Of a DNA stretch of 35,020 nucleotides, positions 23,922 to 32,696 are shown in pieces. The stretch's first letter is position 1. The number at the start of each line of letters is the position of its first letter. A program made the translations under genes and the position numbers. Origin of the DNA: Methylophaga sp. Lineage in GTDB: Bacteria; Pseudomonadota; Gammaproteobacteria; Nitrosococcales; Methylophagaceae. The stretch covers positions 1 to 35,020 of the forward strand of contig JASBUF010000028.1 in NCBI GenBank assembly GCA_030148085.1, in the 5' to 3' direction. The notes under the pieces were generated by a model that worked only from the letters and a program-made list of their open reading frames with translations, made no database searches and was not told the DNA's origin.

Positions 23922-25214
23922 ATGAACTCGAAACTAAAAAACATTTCACTATCAGTACTGTTAGCCACTGCGAGTAGTTCTGCTTCGGCTGCCGGCTTTG
24001 CCATTATGGAGCAAAGTATCACCAACCTGGGCCGCGCATTTTCCGGAAGCGCAGCTGTCGCTGAAGATGCCAGCACTATTTTCTTCAATCCCGCCGGCCT
24101 GACCTACCTTGATCGTACCGAAGTGGCTATGGGGCTCAACTACATCAAGCCAAAGTCTGAATTTCATAATGATGGTTCAGCAGTACCAGACTTCGGCGGT
24201 GCTGGCGGTTTTTCTGGCCAAGCTTTGACAGGTGGTGATGGGGGTGATGCAGGTCATGAAGCTTTCGTTCCTAACTTCTACTTAGCTCATCCTATCAGCG
24301 ATAAAGTCAGTGTTGGTTTTGGCATCACTGCCCCCTTTGGTCTAAAAACCCAATATCGAGACGATTGGGTGGGCAGATATTTTGCCATTAAATCAGAATT
24401 GCTGACTGTCAATTTCAACCCTAGCATTGCTATTCAGGCTACAGAAAAGCTCTCTCTGGGCTTTGGTATCAGTGCGCAATACGCTGATGCGAAACTGACT
24501 CAGATGGCTGATTTAGGTGCCTTAGGTGGTTTCCCACAAGCTGCCGATGGTAAGGTCAAATTGGGAGCTGATGATTGGGGCTATGGCTACAACCTCGGTT
24601 TAATTTATCAAGCTACCGACAATACACGCGTAGGCCTCGCCTTCCGCTCAAAAATTTCACATTCACTCAAAGGTGATGGCACCCTTAAAGACGCTAGTGG
24701 AAATACACTCATTGCGGACGATATTGAAGCTGATCTCGACATGCCGGAGACATTTTCTTTAGCTATTCATCACAAGATCGATAGTAAGTGGGAAGTCATG
24801 GCAGATGCCACGTTGACCCGTTGGAGTCGCTTCCAAGAATTAAGTATTCAGTCTGATGGTGGTGGTTTAAGCTCCATCAAACCTGAAGACTGGGAGAACA
24901 GCATGCGCTACGGACTTGGCCTGAACTATAACCACAGCGACAAGTGGCAGTTTAGAGCCGGTGTGGCCTATGATGAAACGCCGATTCCAAGCAGTGGAGA
25001 ACGTACAGCAAGAATTCCCGGCAATGACCGCAAATGGGTCGCTATCGGCGCCAGTTACCACTATTCTGATAATATAGTGATAGATGCTGCCTACGCGCAC
25101 TTATTCATTGATGATCCCAAAATTAATGAAACGAGTGAAACTGGTTACAACCTGAAGGGCAGCTACGATGCCAGTGTGGATATTGTCGGACTTCAGCTCC
25201 GTTGGCTGATGTAA
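23922..25214 (+). CDS. fadL: FadL family outer-membrane long-chain fatty acid transporter
   Basis: 430 aa beta-barrel protein. The signal peptide ends SASA-AGFAIMEQ, and the mature N-terminus carries the FadL hatch signature, LGRAFSGSAAVAEDASTIFFNPAGLTYL, with the NPAG motif. The rest alternates short polar and aromatic strands. The C-terminus LQLRWLM lacks the usual terminal aromatic residue but has Trp three from the end. FadL proteins bring hydrophobic compounds (fatty acids, some aromatics or alkanes) across the outer membrane. The acyl-CoA synthetase begins five bases after the stop, so the two appear to act together in fatty acid uptake and activation. The ATG at 23922 is chosen over an in-frame TTG at 23916. 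Confidence 0.9.
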   Translation: MNSKLKNISLSVLLATASSSASAAGFAIMEQSITNLGRAFSGSAAVAEDASTIFFNPAGLTYLDRTEVAMGLNYIKPKSEFHNDGSAVPDFGGAGGFSGQALTGGDGGDAGHEAFVPNFYLAHPISDKVSVGFGITAPFGLKTQYRDDWVGRYFAIKSELLTVNFNPSIAIQATEKLSLGFGISAQYADAKLTQMADLGALGGFPQAADGKVKLGADDWGYGYNLGLIYQATDNTRVGLAFRSKISHSLKGDGTLKDASGNTLIADDIEADLDMPETFSLAIHHKIDSKWEVMADATLTRWSRFQELSIQSDGGGLSSIKPEDWENSMRYGLGLNYNHSDKWQFRAGVAYDETPIPSSGERTARIPGNDRKWVAIGASYHYSDNIVIDAAYAHLFIDDPKINETSETGYNLKGSYDASVDIVGLQLRWLM

Positions 25215-25219
25215 AAAAT

Positions 25220-27019
25220 ATGGCGAAAGCAGGTACAGACTACATTTCCGCTGAACAGGCTGGCACCTTATATGGTCTGTTTCAGGAACGTTTGTCCCGC
25301 TCGCCTGATCATCTTGCTTATCGCAGCTACTCTGCACAAACTCATGACTGGTACGACACTACCTGGCGCGAAGTCGCACAGCAGGTTGCCCGTTGGCAGC
25401 AAGCCCTTTCAGAGGAAAAACTGGAACCCGGTGACCGGGTCGCCCTAAACCTGAGAAACTGCAAGGAATGGGTTTTTTTCGATCAGGCTGCAATGGGGCT
25501 GGGGTTAGTGGTTGTGCCACTTTACCCTGATGACCGCCCGGATAATGTTGCCTACATTCTGCAAGATGCAGATGTGAAATGTCTGTTTCTGCAAAATGCC
25601 AACCAGTGGAACCGTCTGCAGCCCTCCATCACCGACGAACATTGTTTAAGCAAAGTAATTATCTGCAATGACGATGATGAAGCTTTAACAGACCCGGCAG
25701 TCTACGCCCGTGATTGGTTGCCTGCCAATGCTGAACTCCGAGAGTGGGATGCCGACCCGCATCAGCTCGCCTCGATTATTTATACCTCCGGGACCACGGG
25801 TAAACCGAAAGGCGTGATGCTCAGTCATCACAATATGCTGTCCGTCGCTGCTGGCTCATTGCAGTATTTCGATATCCTAGGTGATGACCTTTTCCTGTCC
25901 TTTCTGCCGCTTTCACATACGCTTGAACACACCGCGGGCTATTATCTTCCTATCATGGCTGGTGCCAGCGTGGCTTATTCTCGCGGTATTCCACAACTCG
26001 CCGAGGATATTCTGCAGGTCAAACCGACGATCCTGATTGCCGTTCCACGTATCTTTGAGCGGATTTATTCGCGCCTGCAGGCACAACTGTCTGAAAAAGG
26101 CGGATTGAGCCGTTTGCTGTTTCAGGCGAATGTCCGTATCGGCTGGAAACACTTTAACTACCGTCAGGGCCGTCAGCGCTGGCGTCCCGGCTTTTTACTC
26201 CTACCCATTCTGAACAAACTAGTGGCCTCTAAGGTGTTAGATCGTCTGGGCGGACGTATGCGGCTTGCCGTCAGTGGCGGCGCTCCCTTACCGGAAAGCG
26301 CCGCTAAATTATTTATCGGTCTCGGTCTCAATTTATTGCAGGGTTACGGGCTGACAGAAACCAGCCCTGTTATCAGTGTCAATGAGCCGGACAATAACTA
26401 CCCCGACAGCGTCGGCCGAGCTATTCCTGGTGTCGCCGTTAAGGTAGGTGAGAACGATGAGTTACTCACACGTGGTCCAGGCAATATGCTGGGCTACTGG
26501 AACAACCATAAAGCCACGGCGCAGACCATTGATGCTGAAGGCTGGTTGCACACCGGTGACCAGGCCAGAATCAGTGAGACAGGCCATATCTATATTACAG
26601 GTCGTCTTAAAGACATTTTGGTTTTGAGTAACGGCGAAAAAGTGCCGCCAGCAGATATCGAGTCAGCCATCCAGAGTGATGAACTGTTTGACCAGGCCTT
26701 GCTCATCGGTGAAGGTGAATCCTACCTGTCAGCGCTGTTGGTTTTAAACAGTGATAAATGGTTCAGTCTGGCCAAGCAACTCAAACTGGACGCGATGGAT
26801 AGCCAAAGCCTATCCAGTAAACCGCTACAGCAGTTTGTAGTCCAGCGGTTGCGTACGTTGCTGCATGATTTCCCGGCCTACGCCAAAATACGCCGCGTCA
26901 GTCTCACACTGGAGCCGTGGACAGTAGAAAATGGCTTATTGACGCCAACGATGAAGGTAAAACGGGCAAAGGTGATAGAGCATCACCAGAAAGATATTCA
27001 CGCCATGTACCAGGCGTGA
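25220..27019 (+). CDS. Long-chain acyl-CoA synthetase (AMP-forming)
   Basis: 599 aa, adenylate-forming enzyme that activates fatty acids to acyl-CoA. The core motif A3 is IIYTSGTTGKPKGVMLSHHNM (near residue 190), with YGLTETSPVISVN (near 383), HTGDQARI and the A8 hinge GRLKDILVLSNGEKVPP (near 471). The length and the long linker between the domains place it with the larger long-chain synthetases (FadD15/FAA-like) rather than short acyl ligases. The ATG at 25220 follows the fadL stop by five bases; a TTG at 25202 overlapping fadL is less likely. It probably works with FadL. It has no beta-oxidation neighbours here, so direct use of the acyl-CoA in lipid synthesis is as likely as degradation. 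Confidence 0.92.
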   Translation: MAKAGTDYISAEQAGTLYGLFQERLSRSPDHLAYRSYSAQTHDWYDTTWREVAQQVARWQQALSEEKLEPGDRVALNLRNCKEWVFFDQAAMGLGLVVVPLYPDDRPDNVAYILQDADVKCLFLQNANQWNRLQPSITDEHCLSKVIICNDDDEALTDPAVYARDWLPANAELREWDADPHQLASIIYTSGTTGKPKGVMLSHHNMLSVAAGSLQYFDILGDDLFLSFLPLSHTLEHTAGYYLPIMAGASVAYSRGIPQLAEDILQVKPTILIAVPRIFERIYSRLQAQLSEKGGLSRLLFQANVRIGWKHFNYRQGRQRWRPGFLLLPILNKLVASKVLDRLGGRMRLAVSGGAPLPESAAKLFIGLGLNLLQGYGLTETSPVISVNEPDNNYPDSVGRAIPGVAVKVGENDELLTRGPGNMLGYWNNHKATAQTIDAEGWLHTGDQARISETGHIYITGRLKDILVLSNGEKVPPADIESAIQSDELFDQALLIGEGESYLSALLVLNSDKWFSLAKQLKLDAMDSQSLSSKPLQQFVVQRLRTLLHDFPAYAKIRRVSLTLEPWTVENGLLTPTMKVKRAKVIEHHQKDIHAMYQA

Positions 27020-27024
27020 ATATA

Positions 27025-28323
27025 TTAAACGGCTTGTGGAACCGGTTGCTGACACTCTGGTATCAACAACATAGCTGCTTCCACGGTATGGAAAGAGCCA
27101 AAAATCAATAGCCGGTCGCCAGTAACTGACTTTGCCATTGCTGCCTTATAGGCATCAGCAACGGTCGTATGCGCATCGATATTATCGGTCGATAGAGAGG
27201 CAGAGAGATTCTGCGCCAACTCTTGACCGCTCATACCACGCTCTCCATCCAGCCCTGCCACAAACCAGTGATCAATCACGTCGTTAAGCGCTGTCGCTAC
27301 AGCATTACTATCCTTATCCTTCAGCATACCCAATACTGCATAGGTTCTGCCTGAGGATGGTGTATCCAGCAGTAATTGGCGCAAATTCTCCGCACCTTGC
27401 TGGTTATGCGTCACATCGAGGATACGCGTTACGCTGCCGGGTATAATCTGAAACCGTCCGGATAAGCAGACCGATTCTAGCCCCTGGCGAACCGCCTGTT
27501 CTGAAATCACTAAACCCTGTTGTTGTAATAACTGACAGACCTGAATAACAGCGGCACTGTTCTGCAATTGATACTTACCGGCAAGTGCAGGAAAAGGTAA
27601 ATCTGTCAGGCTGACATCCTGATTTTGCCAGTGCCAGCCGTTTTCGCCATCTTCGTAACTAAAGGCTTTATTACGCTGGTAACTGGGGGCACTCAGAGAG
27701 TCGGCATATGCTGTGACGCTCTGTGGTGGATCCGCTTCGGAGCACACGACCGGCTTACCTGATCGCATAATACCTGCTTTCTCACGTCCTATCTGTTCTC
27801 GGTTATCACCCAACCAAGCGGTGTGATCCAGACCGATGGGGGTAATCAGTGCAACGTCTGTATCAAACAGGTTGACGGCATCCAAACGACCGCCCATACC
27901 CACTTCAAGCACCGCCACATCGACTGCCTCACGACAGAAAGTATCGGCGGCAGCCAGAGTTGCAAACTCAAAATAGGTCAGGGAAACGTCTGCCCTCGCC
28001 TCATCTATCCGTTGAAACGCAGCGCAAATAGTTGCATCGTCACATGGCACGCCATTAATGCTTATTCTCTCGTTATAACGAAGCAGGTGCGGCGAAGTGT
28101 ACGTCGCCGTTTTATAGCCCGCCGCCTGCAGTATGGAGGCCGTTATCGCGACTGAAGAACCTTTACCGTTGGTACCGGCCACTGTGACCACTTTAAACGG
28201 CAGGCGTGACGTACCGCCCATGCGCTGCCAGACGATGCCAACACGTTCTAAGCCAGGATCAATATCCCTAAAGTGGAGTTGCTCCTGCCACGCCAACCAC
28301 TGCGCCAATGATGAGAAACGCAT
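27025..28323 (-). CDS. folC: Dihydrofolate synthase / folylpolyglutamate synthase
   Basis: 432 aa Mur-ligase family enzyme that adds glutamate to dihydropteroate and to reduced folates. The P-loop GTNGKGS lies at residues 50-56; further signatures are YTSPHLLRYNERI, VLEVGMGGRLDAVN, IGLDHTAWLG and the C-terminal LDVTHNQQGAENL. It follows accD by nine bases, the usual gammaproteobacterial accD-folC order. In a methylotroph its products also serve as C1 carriers. Downstream the usual dedD-cvpA-purF genes are missing; it instead converges on the acyl-CoA synthetase with five bases between. Confidence 0.95.
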   Translation of the reverse strand: MRFSSLAQWLAWQEQLHFRDIDPGLERVGIVWQRMGGTSRLPFKVVTVAGTNGKGSSVAITASILQAAGYKTATYTSPHLLRYNERISINGVPCDDATICAAFQRIDEARADVSLTYFEFATLAAADTFCREAVDVAVLEVGMGGRLDAVNLFDTDVALITPIGLDHTAWLGDNREQIGREKAGIMRSGKPVVCSEADPPQSVTAYADSLSAPSYQRNKAFSYEDGENGWHWQNQDVSLTDLPFPALAGKYQLQNSAAVIQVCQLLQQQGLVISEQAVRQGLESVCLSGRFQIIPGSVTRILDVTHNQQGAENLRQLLLDTPSSGRTYAVLGMLKDKDSNAVATALNDVIDHWFVAGLDGERGMSGQELAQNLSASLSTDNIDAHTTVADAYKAAMAKSVTGDRLLIFGSFHTVEAAMLLIPECQQPVPQAV

Positions 28324-28332
28324 TACGCGAAA

Positions 28333-29190
28333 TCAAATAGCAGGGCGTTTTTGTAACATCGTCAGCACATTAGTCAGGCGATCACGCATATCACGGCGAT
28401 CAACAATCATATCAACCGCACCGTGGTCGAGCAGAAATTCTGCTCGCTGGAAGCCTTCCGGCAACGTTTCACGCACTGTTTGCTCGATAACCCGTGGACC
28501 GGCAAAACCAATCAATGCATTCGGCTCAGCCACGTTGATATCACCCAACATCGCCAAACTCGCCGACACACCACCCATGGTTGGATCGGTCATGACAGAA
28601 ATAAACGGAATACCGGCATTACTCAGCTGCGTCAAAATCGCACTGGTTTTCGCCATTTGCATCAATGAGAACAAGCCTTCCTGCATACGCGCGCCACCGC
28701 TGGCAGAGAAGCAGATCAAAGGCATATTGTTTTTCAGGGCAACTTGAGCGGCACGGACGAATTTTTCACCCACCACGGACCCCATTGAGCCGCCCATAAA
28801 ACTGAAGTCGAAGGCGACAACAACAACCGGCAGACCGTTAATTTTGCCCTGCATGGCAATCAAGGCATCATTTTCACCGGTACTTTTTTGTGCCTGAGTG
28901 ATACGGTCGCGATAGCGTTTGCTGTCTTTAAACCGCAAGGTATCAACCGGTTTAACATCGGTTGCAATTTCTTTACGGTCATCGGTATCAAGAAAATGTT
29001 CCAGACGGACTCTGGCACCGATACGCTGGTGGTGCTCACATTTCGGGCACACCATCAGATTACGTTCCAGTTCTGCGCGGTACAGCACACTGTCACAGCT
29101 CGGGCATTTACACCAGACACCTTCCGGTACCGAACGGCTACGTACTGTAGTACGAATCTTTGATGGAATAATTCTTTCTAACCAACTCAT
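28333..29190 (-). CDS. accD: Acetyl-CoA carboxylase carboxyltransferase beta subunit
   Basis: 285 aa. With AccA it transfers the carboxyl group from biotin to acetyl-CoA, the first step of fatty acid synthesis. The N-terminal zinc ribbon has four cysteines in order (CKCPSC near residues 28-33, then CPKC near 52), and the carboxyltransferase core shows [39 protein letters not shown] and [20 protein letters not shown]. The ATG has AAGGTGA upstream. It is embedded between trpA and folC in a continuous leftward operon. Confidence 0.96.
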   Translation of the reverse strand: MSWLERIIPSKIRTTVRSRSVPEGVWCKCPSCDSVLYRAELERNLMVCPKCEHHQRIGARVRLEHFLDTDDRKEIATDVKPVDTLRFKDSKRYRDRITQAQKSTGENDALIAMQGKINGLPVVVVAFDFSFMGGSMGSVVGEKFVRAAQVALKNNMPLICFSASGGARMQEGLFSLMQMAKTSAILTQLSNAGIPFISVMTDPTMGGVSASLAMLGDINVAEPNALIGFAGPRVIEQTVRETLPEGFQRAEFLLDHGAVDMIVDRRDMRDRLTNVLTMLQKRPAI

Positions 29191-29208
29191 TTTGTCACCT
29201 TACAATTA

Positions 29209-30030
29209 TTAGGCACTGGCCAGGTCGCGTGCATTGATCGCATGACGCATTTCGGCCAACAAACCGGCCACCGCAGCAGGCAGCTCATCCATTCGATCGG
29301 CATGTTCTTCAATACAACGAACCAGTGTACTGCCAACCACAACGGCATCAGCAACGCCTGCAACAGCCGCTGCTGACTTGCCGTCACGAATACCGAAACC
29401 GACACCTAAAGGCAGGTTGGTCTTCTCGCGCAATTGGCTCAATTTTTCGGCCACTTCATCGACTTGTAGTGCAGCAGCTCCCGTAACCCCCTTAATGGAA
29501 ACGTAATAGATAAAGCCACGAGCATAACTGGCGATGGTTTCCATACGTTCCGGCGAAGTAGTCGGTGCCACCAGGTAAATGGTATCAATTCCATGATCAT
29601 CCATAATCTGACGGAATTCGTCAGACTCTTCAGGCGGCACATCGACTGTCAGTACACCATCGACACCAGCGTCTTTGGCTTGCTCAGCGAAGTTCTGATA
29701 GCCGATCGCTTCAATCGGGTTGGCATAGCCCATCAGTACAATCGGCGTTTCCTTGTTCTTATCACGGAACTGTTTGACCATTTTCATCACGTGTTTGATG
29801 CTGACATCATTCTTCAGCGCACGTTCACAGGCTTTCTGAATGACAGGGCCATCGCACATCGGATCGGAAAAAGGAATGCCCAATTCAATAATATCAGCGC
29901 CGGCATCGACCAAGGCATGGAGTAAAGGCACGGTTACCCATGGCTCCGGGTCACCTGCCGTCACATAAGGGATCAGCGCGGTCTGCCCGTCTGCTTTCAA
30001 GTTTTCAAAACACTGGCTAATTCGACTCAT
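29209..30030 (-). CDS. trpA: Tryptophan synthase alpha subunit
   Basis: 273 aa TIM barrel that cleaves indole-3-glycerol phosphate to indole and glyceraldehyde 3-phosphate. Catalytic Glu49 (DIIELGIPFSDP) and Asp60 (DGPVIQ) are at canonical E. coli numbering. The flexible loop 6 region is present (YYVSIKGVTGA), and the phosphate-binding GFGIRDGKSA segment follows. It begins ten bases after the trpB stop. Indole passes through an intramolecular tunnel to the beta subunit. Confidence 0.96.
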   Translation of the reverse strand: MSRISQCFENLKADGQTALIPYVTAGDPEPWVTVPLLHALVDAGADIIELGIPFSDPMCDGPVIQKACERALKNDVSIKHVMKMVKQFRDKNKETPIVLMGYANPIEAIGYQNFAEQAKDAGVDGVLTVDVPPEESDEFRQIMDDHGIDTIYLVAPTTSPERMETIASYARGFIYYVSIKGVTGAAALQVDEVAEKLSQLREKTNLPLGVGFGIRDGKSAAAVAGVADAVVVGSTLVRCIEEHADRMDELPAAVAGLLAEMRHAINARDLASA

Positions 30031-30040
30031 CGTTGTTCCC

Positions 30041-31261
30041 TCAGAACTTCAGGCCGGCCATCGCGGCAACAGTATGCATATCTTTATCACCACGACCGGA
30101 CAGGTTCACGACGATTGTCTGTTCAGCAGACATTGTAGGAGCCAGCTTGTTGACGTAGGCCAAAGCATGACTGGATTCCAGTGCCGGGATAATGCCTTCG
30201 GTACGTGTCAAGTCATGAAAAGCAGCCAGCGCTTCGTCATCGGTCACTGAAACGTAGTTGGCACGACCGATGTCTTTCAGCCAGGCGTGTTCAGGCCCTA
30301 CACCCGGGTAGTCGAGACCAGCTGAAATCGAGTGGGTTTCGATAATTTCACCATTCTCATCTTGCATCAGATAAGTACGGTTGCCATGCAAGACACCAGG
30401 CTTCCCTGCACATAACGGCGCAGAATGCTCACCGGTCTCAATACCATGACCCGCACCTTCCACACCGTACATAGCGACTGTGCGATCTTCAATGAAGGGA
30501 TGGAACAAACCGATGGCATTAGAGCCGCCGCCAATACAGGCGACCAAGGCATCCGGCAGTTTGCCGGTTATTTCCATCATCTGCTGTTTGGCCTCACGAC
30601 CGATAATGGTTTGAAAGTCGCGCACCATTGCCGGATAAGGATGCGGCCCAGCAACTGTACCGATAATGTAGAAGGTATCATCAACATTGGTGACCCAGTC
30701 ACGCAGCGCTTCATTGAGAGCGTCTTTCAAGGTCCGTGAACCGGACTCAACGGGTACGACTCGTGCCCCGAGGAGCTTCATACGGTAGACATTCTGTGCC
30801 TGACGCTGAACATCTTCAGCGCCCATATAGACAACACATTCCATACCCATACGGGCTGCTACGGTTGCCGTGGCTACACCGTGCTGACCAGCACCGGTCT
30901 CAGCGATAATACGGTTCTTACCCATACGCTTGGCCAAAAGAGCCTGACCAATGGTGTTATTCACCTTGTGCGCACCGGTGTGATTAAGATCTTCACGCTT
31001 GAGGTAGATTTGCGCACCACCCAGCTTCTTGGTCCAGTTTTCAGCCAAATAGAGTGGCGAAGGACGGCCAACGAAGGTACTCAGGTCCTTATCCATTTCG
31101 GCCAGAAAATCAGGATCGTTACGATATTGCTGATAGGCTTGTTCCAGCTCATAAATGGCGCCCATAAGGGTTTCACCTACAAATCGGCCACCATAAGGGC
31201 CGAAATGTCCCCGCTCATCAGGGAAAGTCTTAAAATAATCTTGAATATGCTGTTCAAGCAT
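30041..31261 (-). CDS. trpB: Tryptophan synthase beta subunit
   Basis: 406 aa PLP enzyme joining indole and serine. The PLP lysine is Lys99 in HTGAHKVNN, the phosphate loop is GGGSNAIG, and the N-terminal [15 protein letters not shown] matches the TrpB1 type, the form that pairs with TrpA. Its start overlaps the trpF stop by eight bases, so the two are coupled. The trpF-trpB-trpA order without trpC, trpD or trpE is the split arrangement common in gammaproteobacteria. Confidence 0.96.
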   Translation of the reverse strand: MLEQHIQDYFKTFPDERGHFGPYGGRFVGETLMGAIYELEQAYQQYRNDPDFLAEMDKDLSTFVGRPSPLYLAENWTKKLGGAQIYLKREDLNHTGAHKVNNTIGQALLAKRMGKNRIIAETGAGQHGVATATVAARMGMECVVYMGAEDVQRQAQNVYRMKLLGARVVPVESGSRTLKDALNEALRDWVTNVDDTFYIIGTVAGPHPYPAMVRDFQTIIGREAKQQMMEITGKLPDALVACIGGGSNAIGLFHPFIEDRTVAMYGVEGAGHGIETGEHSAPLCAGKPGVLHGNRTYLMQDENGEIIETHSISAGLDYPGVGPEHAWLKDIGRANYVSVTDDEALAAFHDLTRTEGIIPALESSHALAYVNKLAPTMSAEQTIVVNLSGRGDKDMHTVAAMAGLKF

Positions 31262-31868
31262 TCGCTACCTCTCTCATAAAAGCGCTGATCTTGTCATGAC
31301 TTTTTATTCCCTTTTCGCTCTCGACACCACCACTGACATCGACGGCGAAAGGTCGCACTTGTTGGATCGCTTGTTGTACATTGTCTGCATTGAGTCCGCC
31401 AGCCAAAATCAACGGCATACCAACGTCAGCAATCATTGACCAGTCAAAGCTTTGTCCAGTTCCCCCCGGTACGCCCGGCTGGTAGGCATCCAGTAATAAG
31501 GCTTTCGCAGACGCATATTGCTGGGCCAGTGCAATCAAATCTGTACCCGGCTTCATCCTGATGGCTTTGACATACGGCTTACCGAACTGTTCGCAGAATG
31601 AAGCCGGCTCATCACCGTGAAACTGAATTATATCAATCGCTAAGGCATCGAGGCAGTCGAATACCAGCTCCGGAGCCGGATCGACGAACAAGGCCACTAC
31701 AGATACGAACGGTGCCAAACCATCAACGACTTGCTTTGCCTGCGCAATGCTGACTGCACGAGGGCTGGGCGGATAAAAAACCAGACCAATCGCATCAGCA
31801 CCACTTTTAGCAGCAAAATCAGCATCTTGACGGCGAGTCATGCCGCAAATTTTGACACGGGTTCTCAT
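31254..31868 (-). CDS. trpF: Phosphoribosylanthranilate isomerase
   Basis: 204 aa TIM barrel for the Amadori rearrangement in tryptophan synthesis. The catalytic cysteine lies in [12 protein letters not shown] (residue 8), and the catalytic aspartate region is [10 protein letters not shown]. The phosphate-binding loops LAGGLNADN and [12 protein letters not shown] complete the pattern. It is monofunctional, not fused to TrpC. No strong ribosome binding site is visible; the gene follows truA by 36 bases in the same direction. Confidence 0.95.
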   Translation of the reverse strand: MRTRVKICGMTRRQDADFAAKSGADAIGLVFYPPSPRAVSIAQAKQVVDGLAPFVSVVALFVDPAPELVFDCLDALAIDIIQFHGDEPASFCEQFGKPYVKAIRMKPGTDLIALAQQYASAKALLLDAYQPGVPGGTGQSFDWSMIADVGMPLILAGGLNADNVQQAIQQVRPFAVDVSGGVESEKGIKSHDKISAFMREVANA

Positions 31869-31904
31869 TCAGCTTTGAAATATAAGTGTAATCGTTGTGT
31901 TACT

Positions 31905-32684
31905 TTACCAGAGCACCGGGAAACCCGACACTGCCGGAAAAGAATATTGCTCAGGGTAACGCACATCAACCAGATATAAGCCCTCAGCAGGTGCCGTAAT
32001 ACCGCCACGACTACGGTCCGCACTTCGCAGCACTTCCCCCGCCCACTCCACCGGCTTACTGCCATCGCCGATGGTTGCCATCACGCCGACTAAATTACGT
32101 ACCATGTGGTGCAGAAAGGACTTGGCTTCTATATCGACCGCGATAATGTCCTGCTGTCGACTCACAACGATTTTATCTAAAGTTTTAATAGGGCTATTCG
32201 CCTGACACTCACTGGCACGGAATGCAGAAAAGTCATGCCTGCCGACGAGTTGATCAGCCGCTGCCTGCATTCGTTCTATATCAAGTGGATGATAGTGCCA
32301 CCACATACGCTGGTGATGAACTGAAGAACGGCTCAGGCGATTAAGAATCAGGTAACGGTAACTACGCTTGATGGCCGTAAAGCGAGCATGGAAGTCATCA
32401 TCAACCGGTTGTACCCAGGTGACATTTACATCTTTCGGTAGGTTGGCATTAATACCCAGTAACCAACCCCGCTGTTCTCGCACAGAATCAGTGTCAAAAT
32501 GCACCACTTGATTCAGTGCATGCACACCAGTATCAGTACGACCAGCGGCATAGACTTCTACCGTATGGTTCGCGACTTTGGACACTGCCTGTTGCAGGGA
32601 GCCCTGCACATTTCTCGCATGAGGCTGATATTGCCAACCACAGAAATCCGTACCGGCATACTCTATGCCGAGCGCAATCCTCAC
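31905..32684 (-). CDS. truA: tRNA pseudouridine(38-40) synthase TruA
   Basis: 259 aa, usual length. It converts U38-U40 of the anticodon stem to pseudouridine. The catalytic aspartate is Asp51 in AAGRTDTGVHALNQV; further matches are FHARFTAIKRSYRYLI and the AKSFLHHMVRNLVGVM segment near 190-205. The start is GTG, 12 bases after the fimV stop, with a weak ribosome binding site; no better in-frame start lies near. fimV-truA-trpF is a standard gammaproteobacterial order. Confidence 0.95.
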   Translation of the reverse strand: MRIALGIEYAGTDFCGWQYQPHARNVQGSLQQAVSKVANHTVEVYAAGRTDTGVHALNQVVHFDTDSVREQRGWLLGINANLPKDVNVTWVQPVDDDFHARFTAIKRSYRYLILNRLSRSSVHHQRMWWHYHPLDIERMQAAADQLVGRHDFSAFRASECQANSPIKTLDKIVVSRQQDIIAVDIEAKSFLHHMVRNLVGVMATIGDGSKPVEWAGEVLRSADRSRGGITAPAEGLYLVDVRYPEQYSFPAVSGFPVLW

Positions 32685-32696
32685 CTCTGCGTCCGT

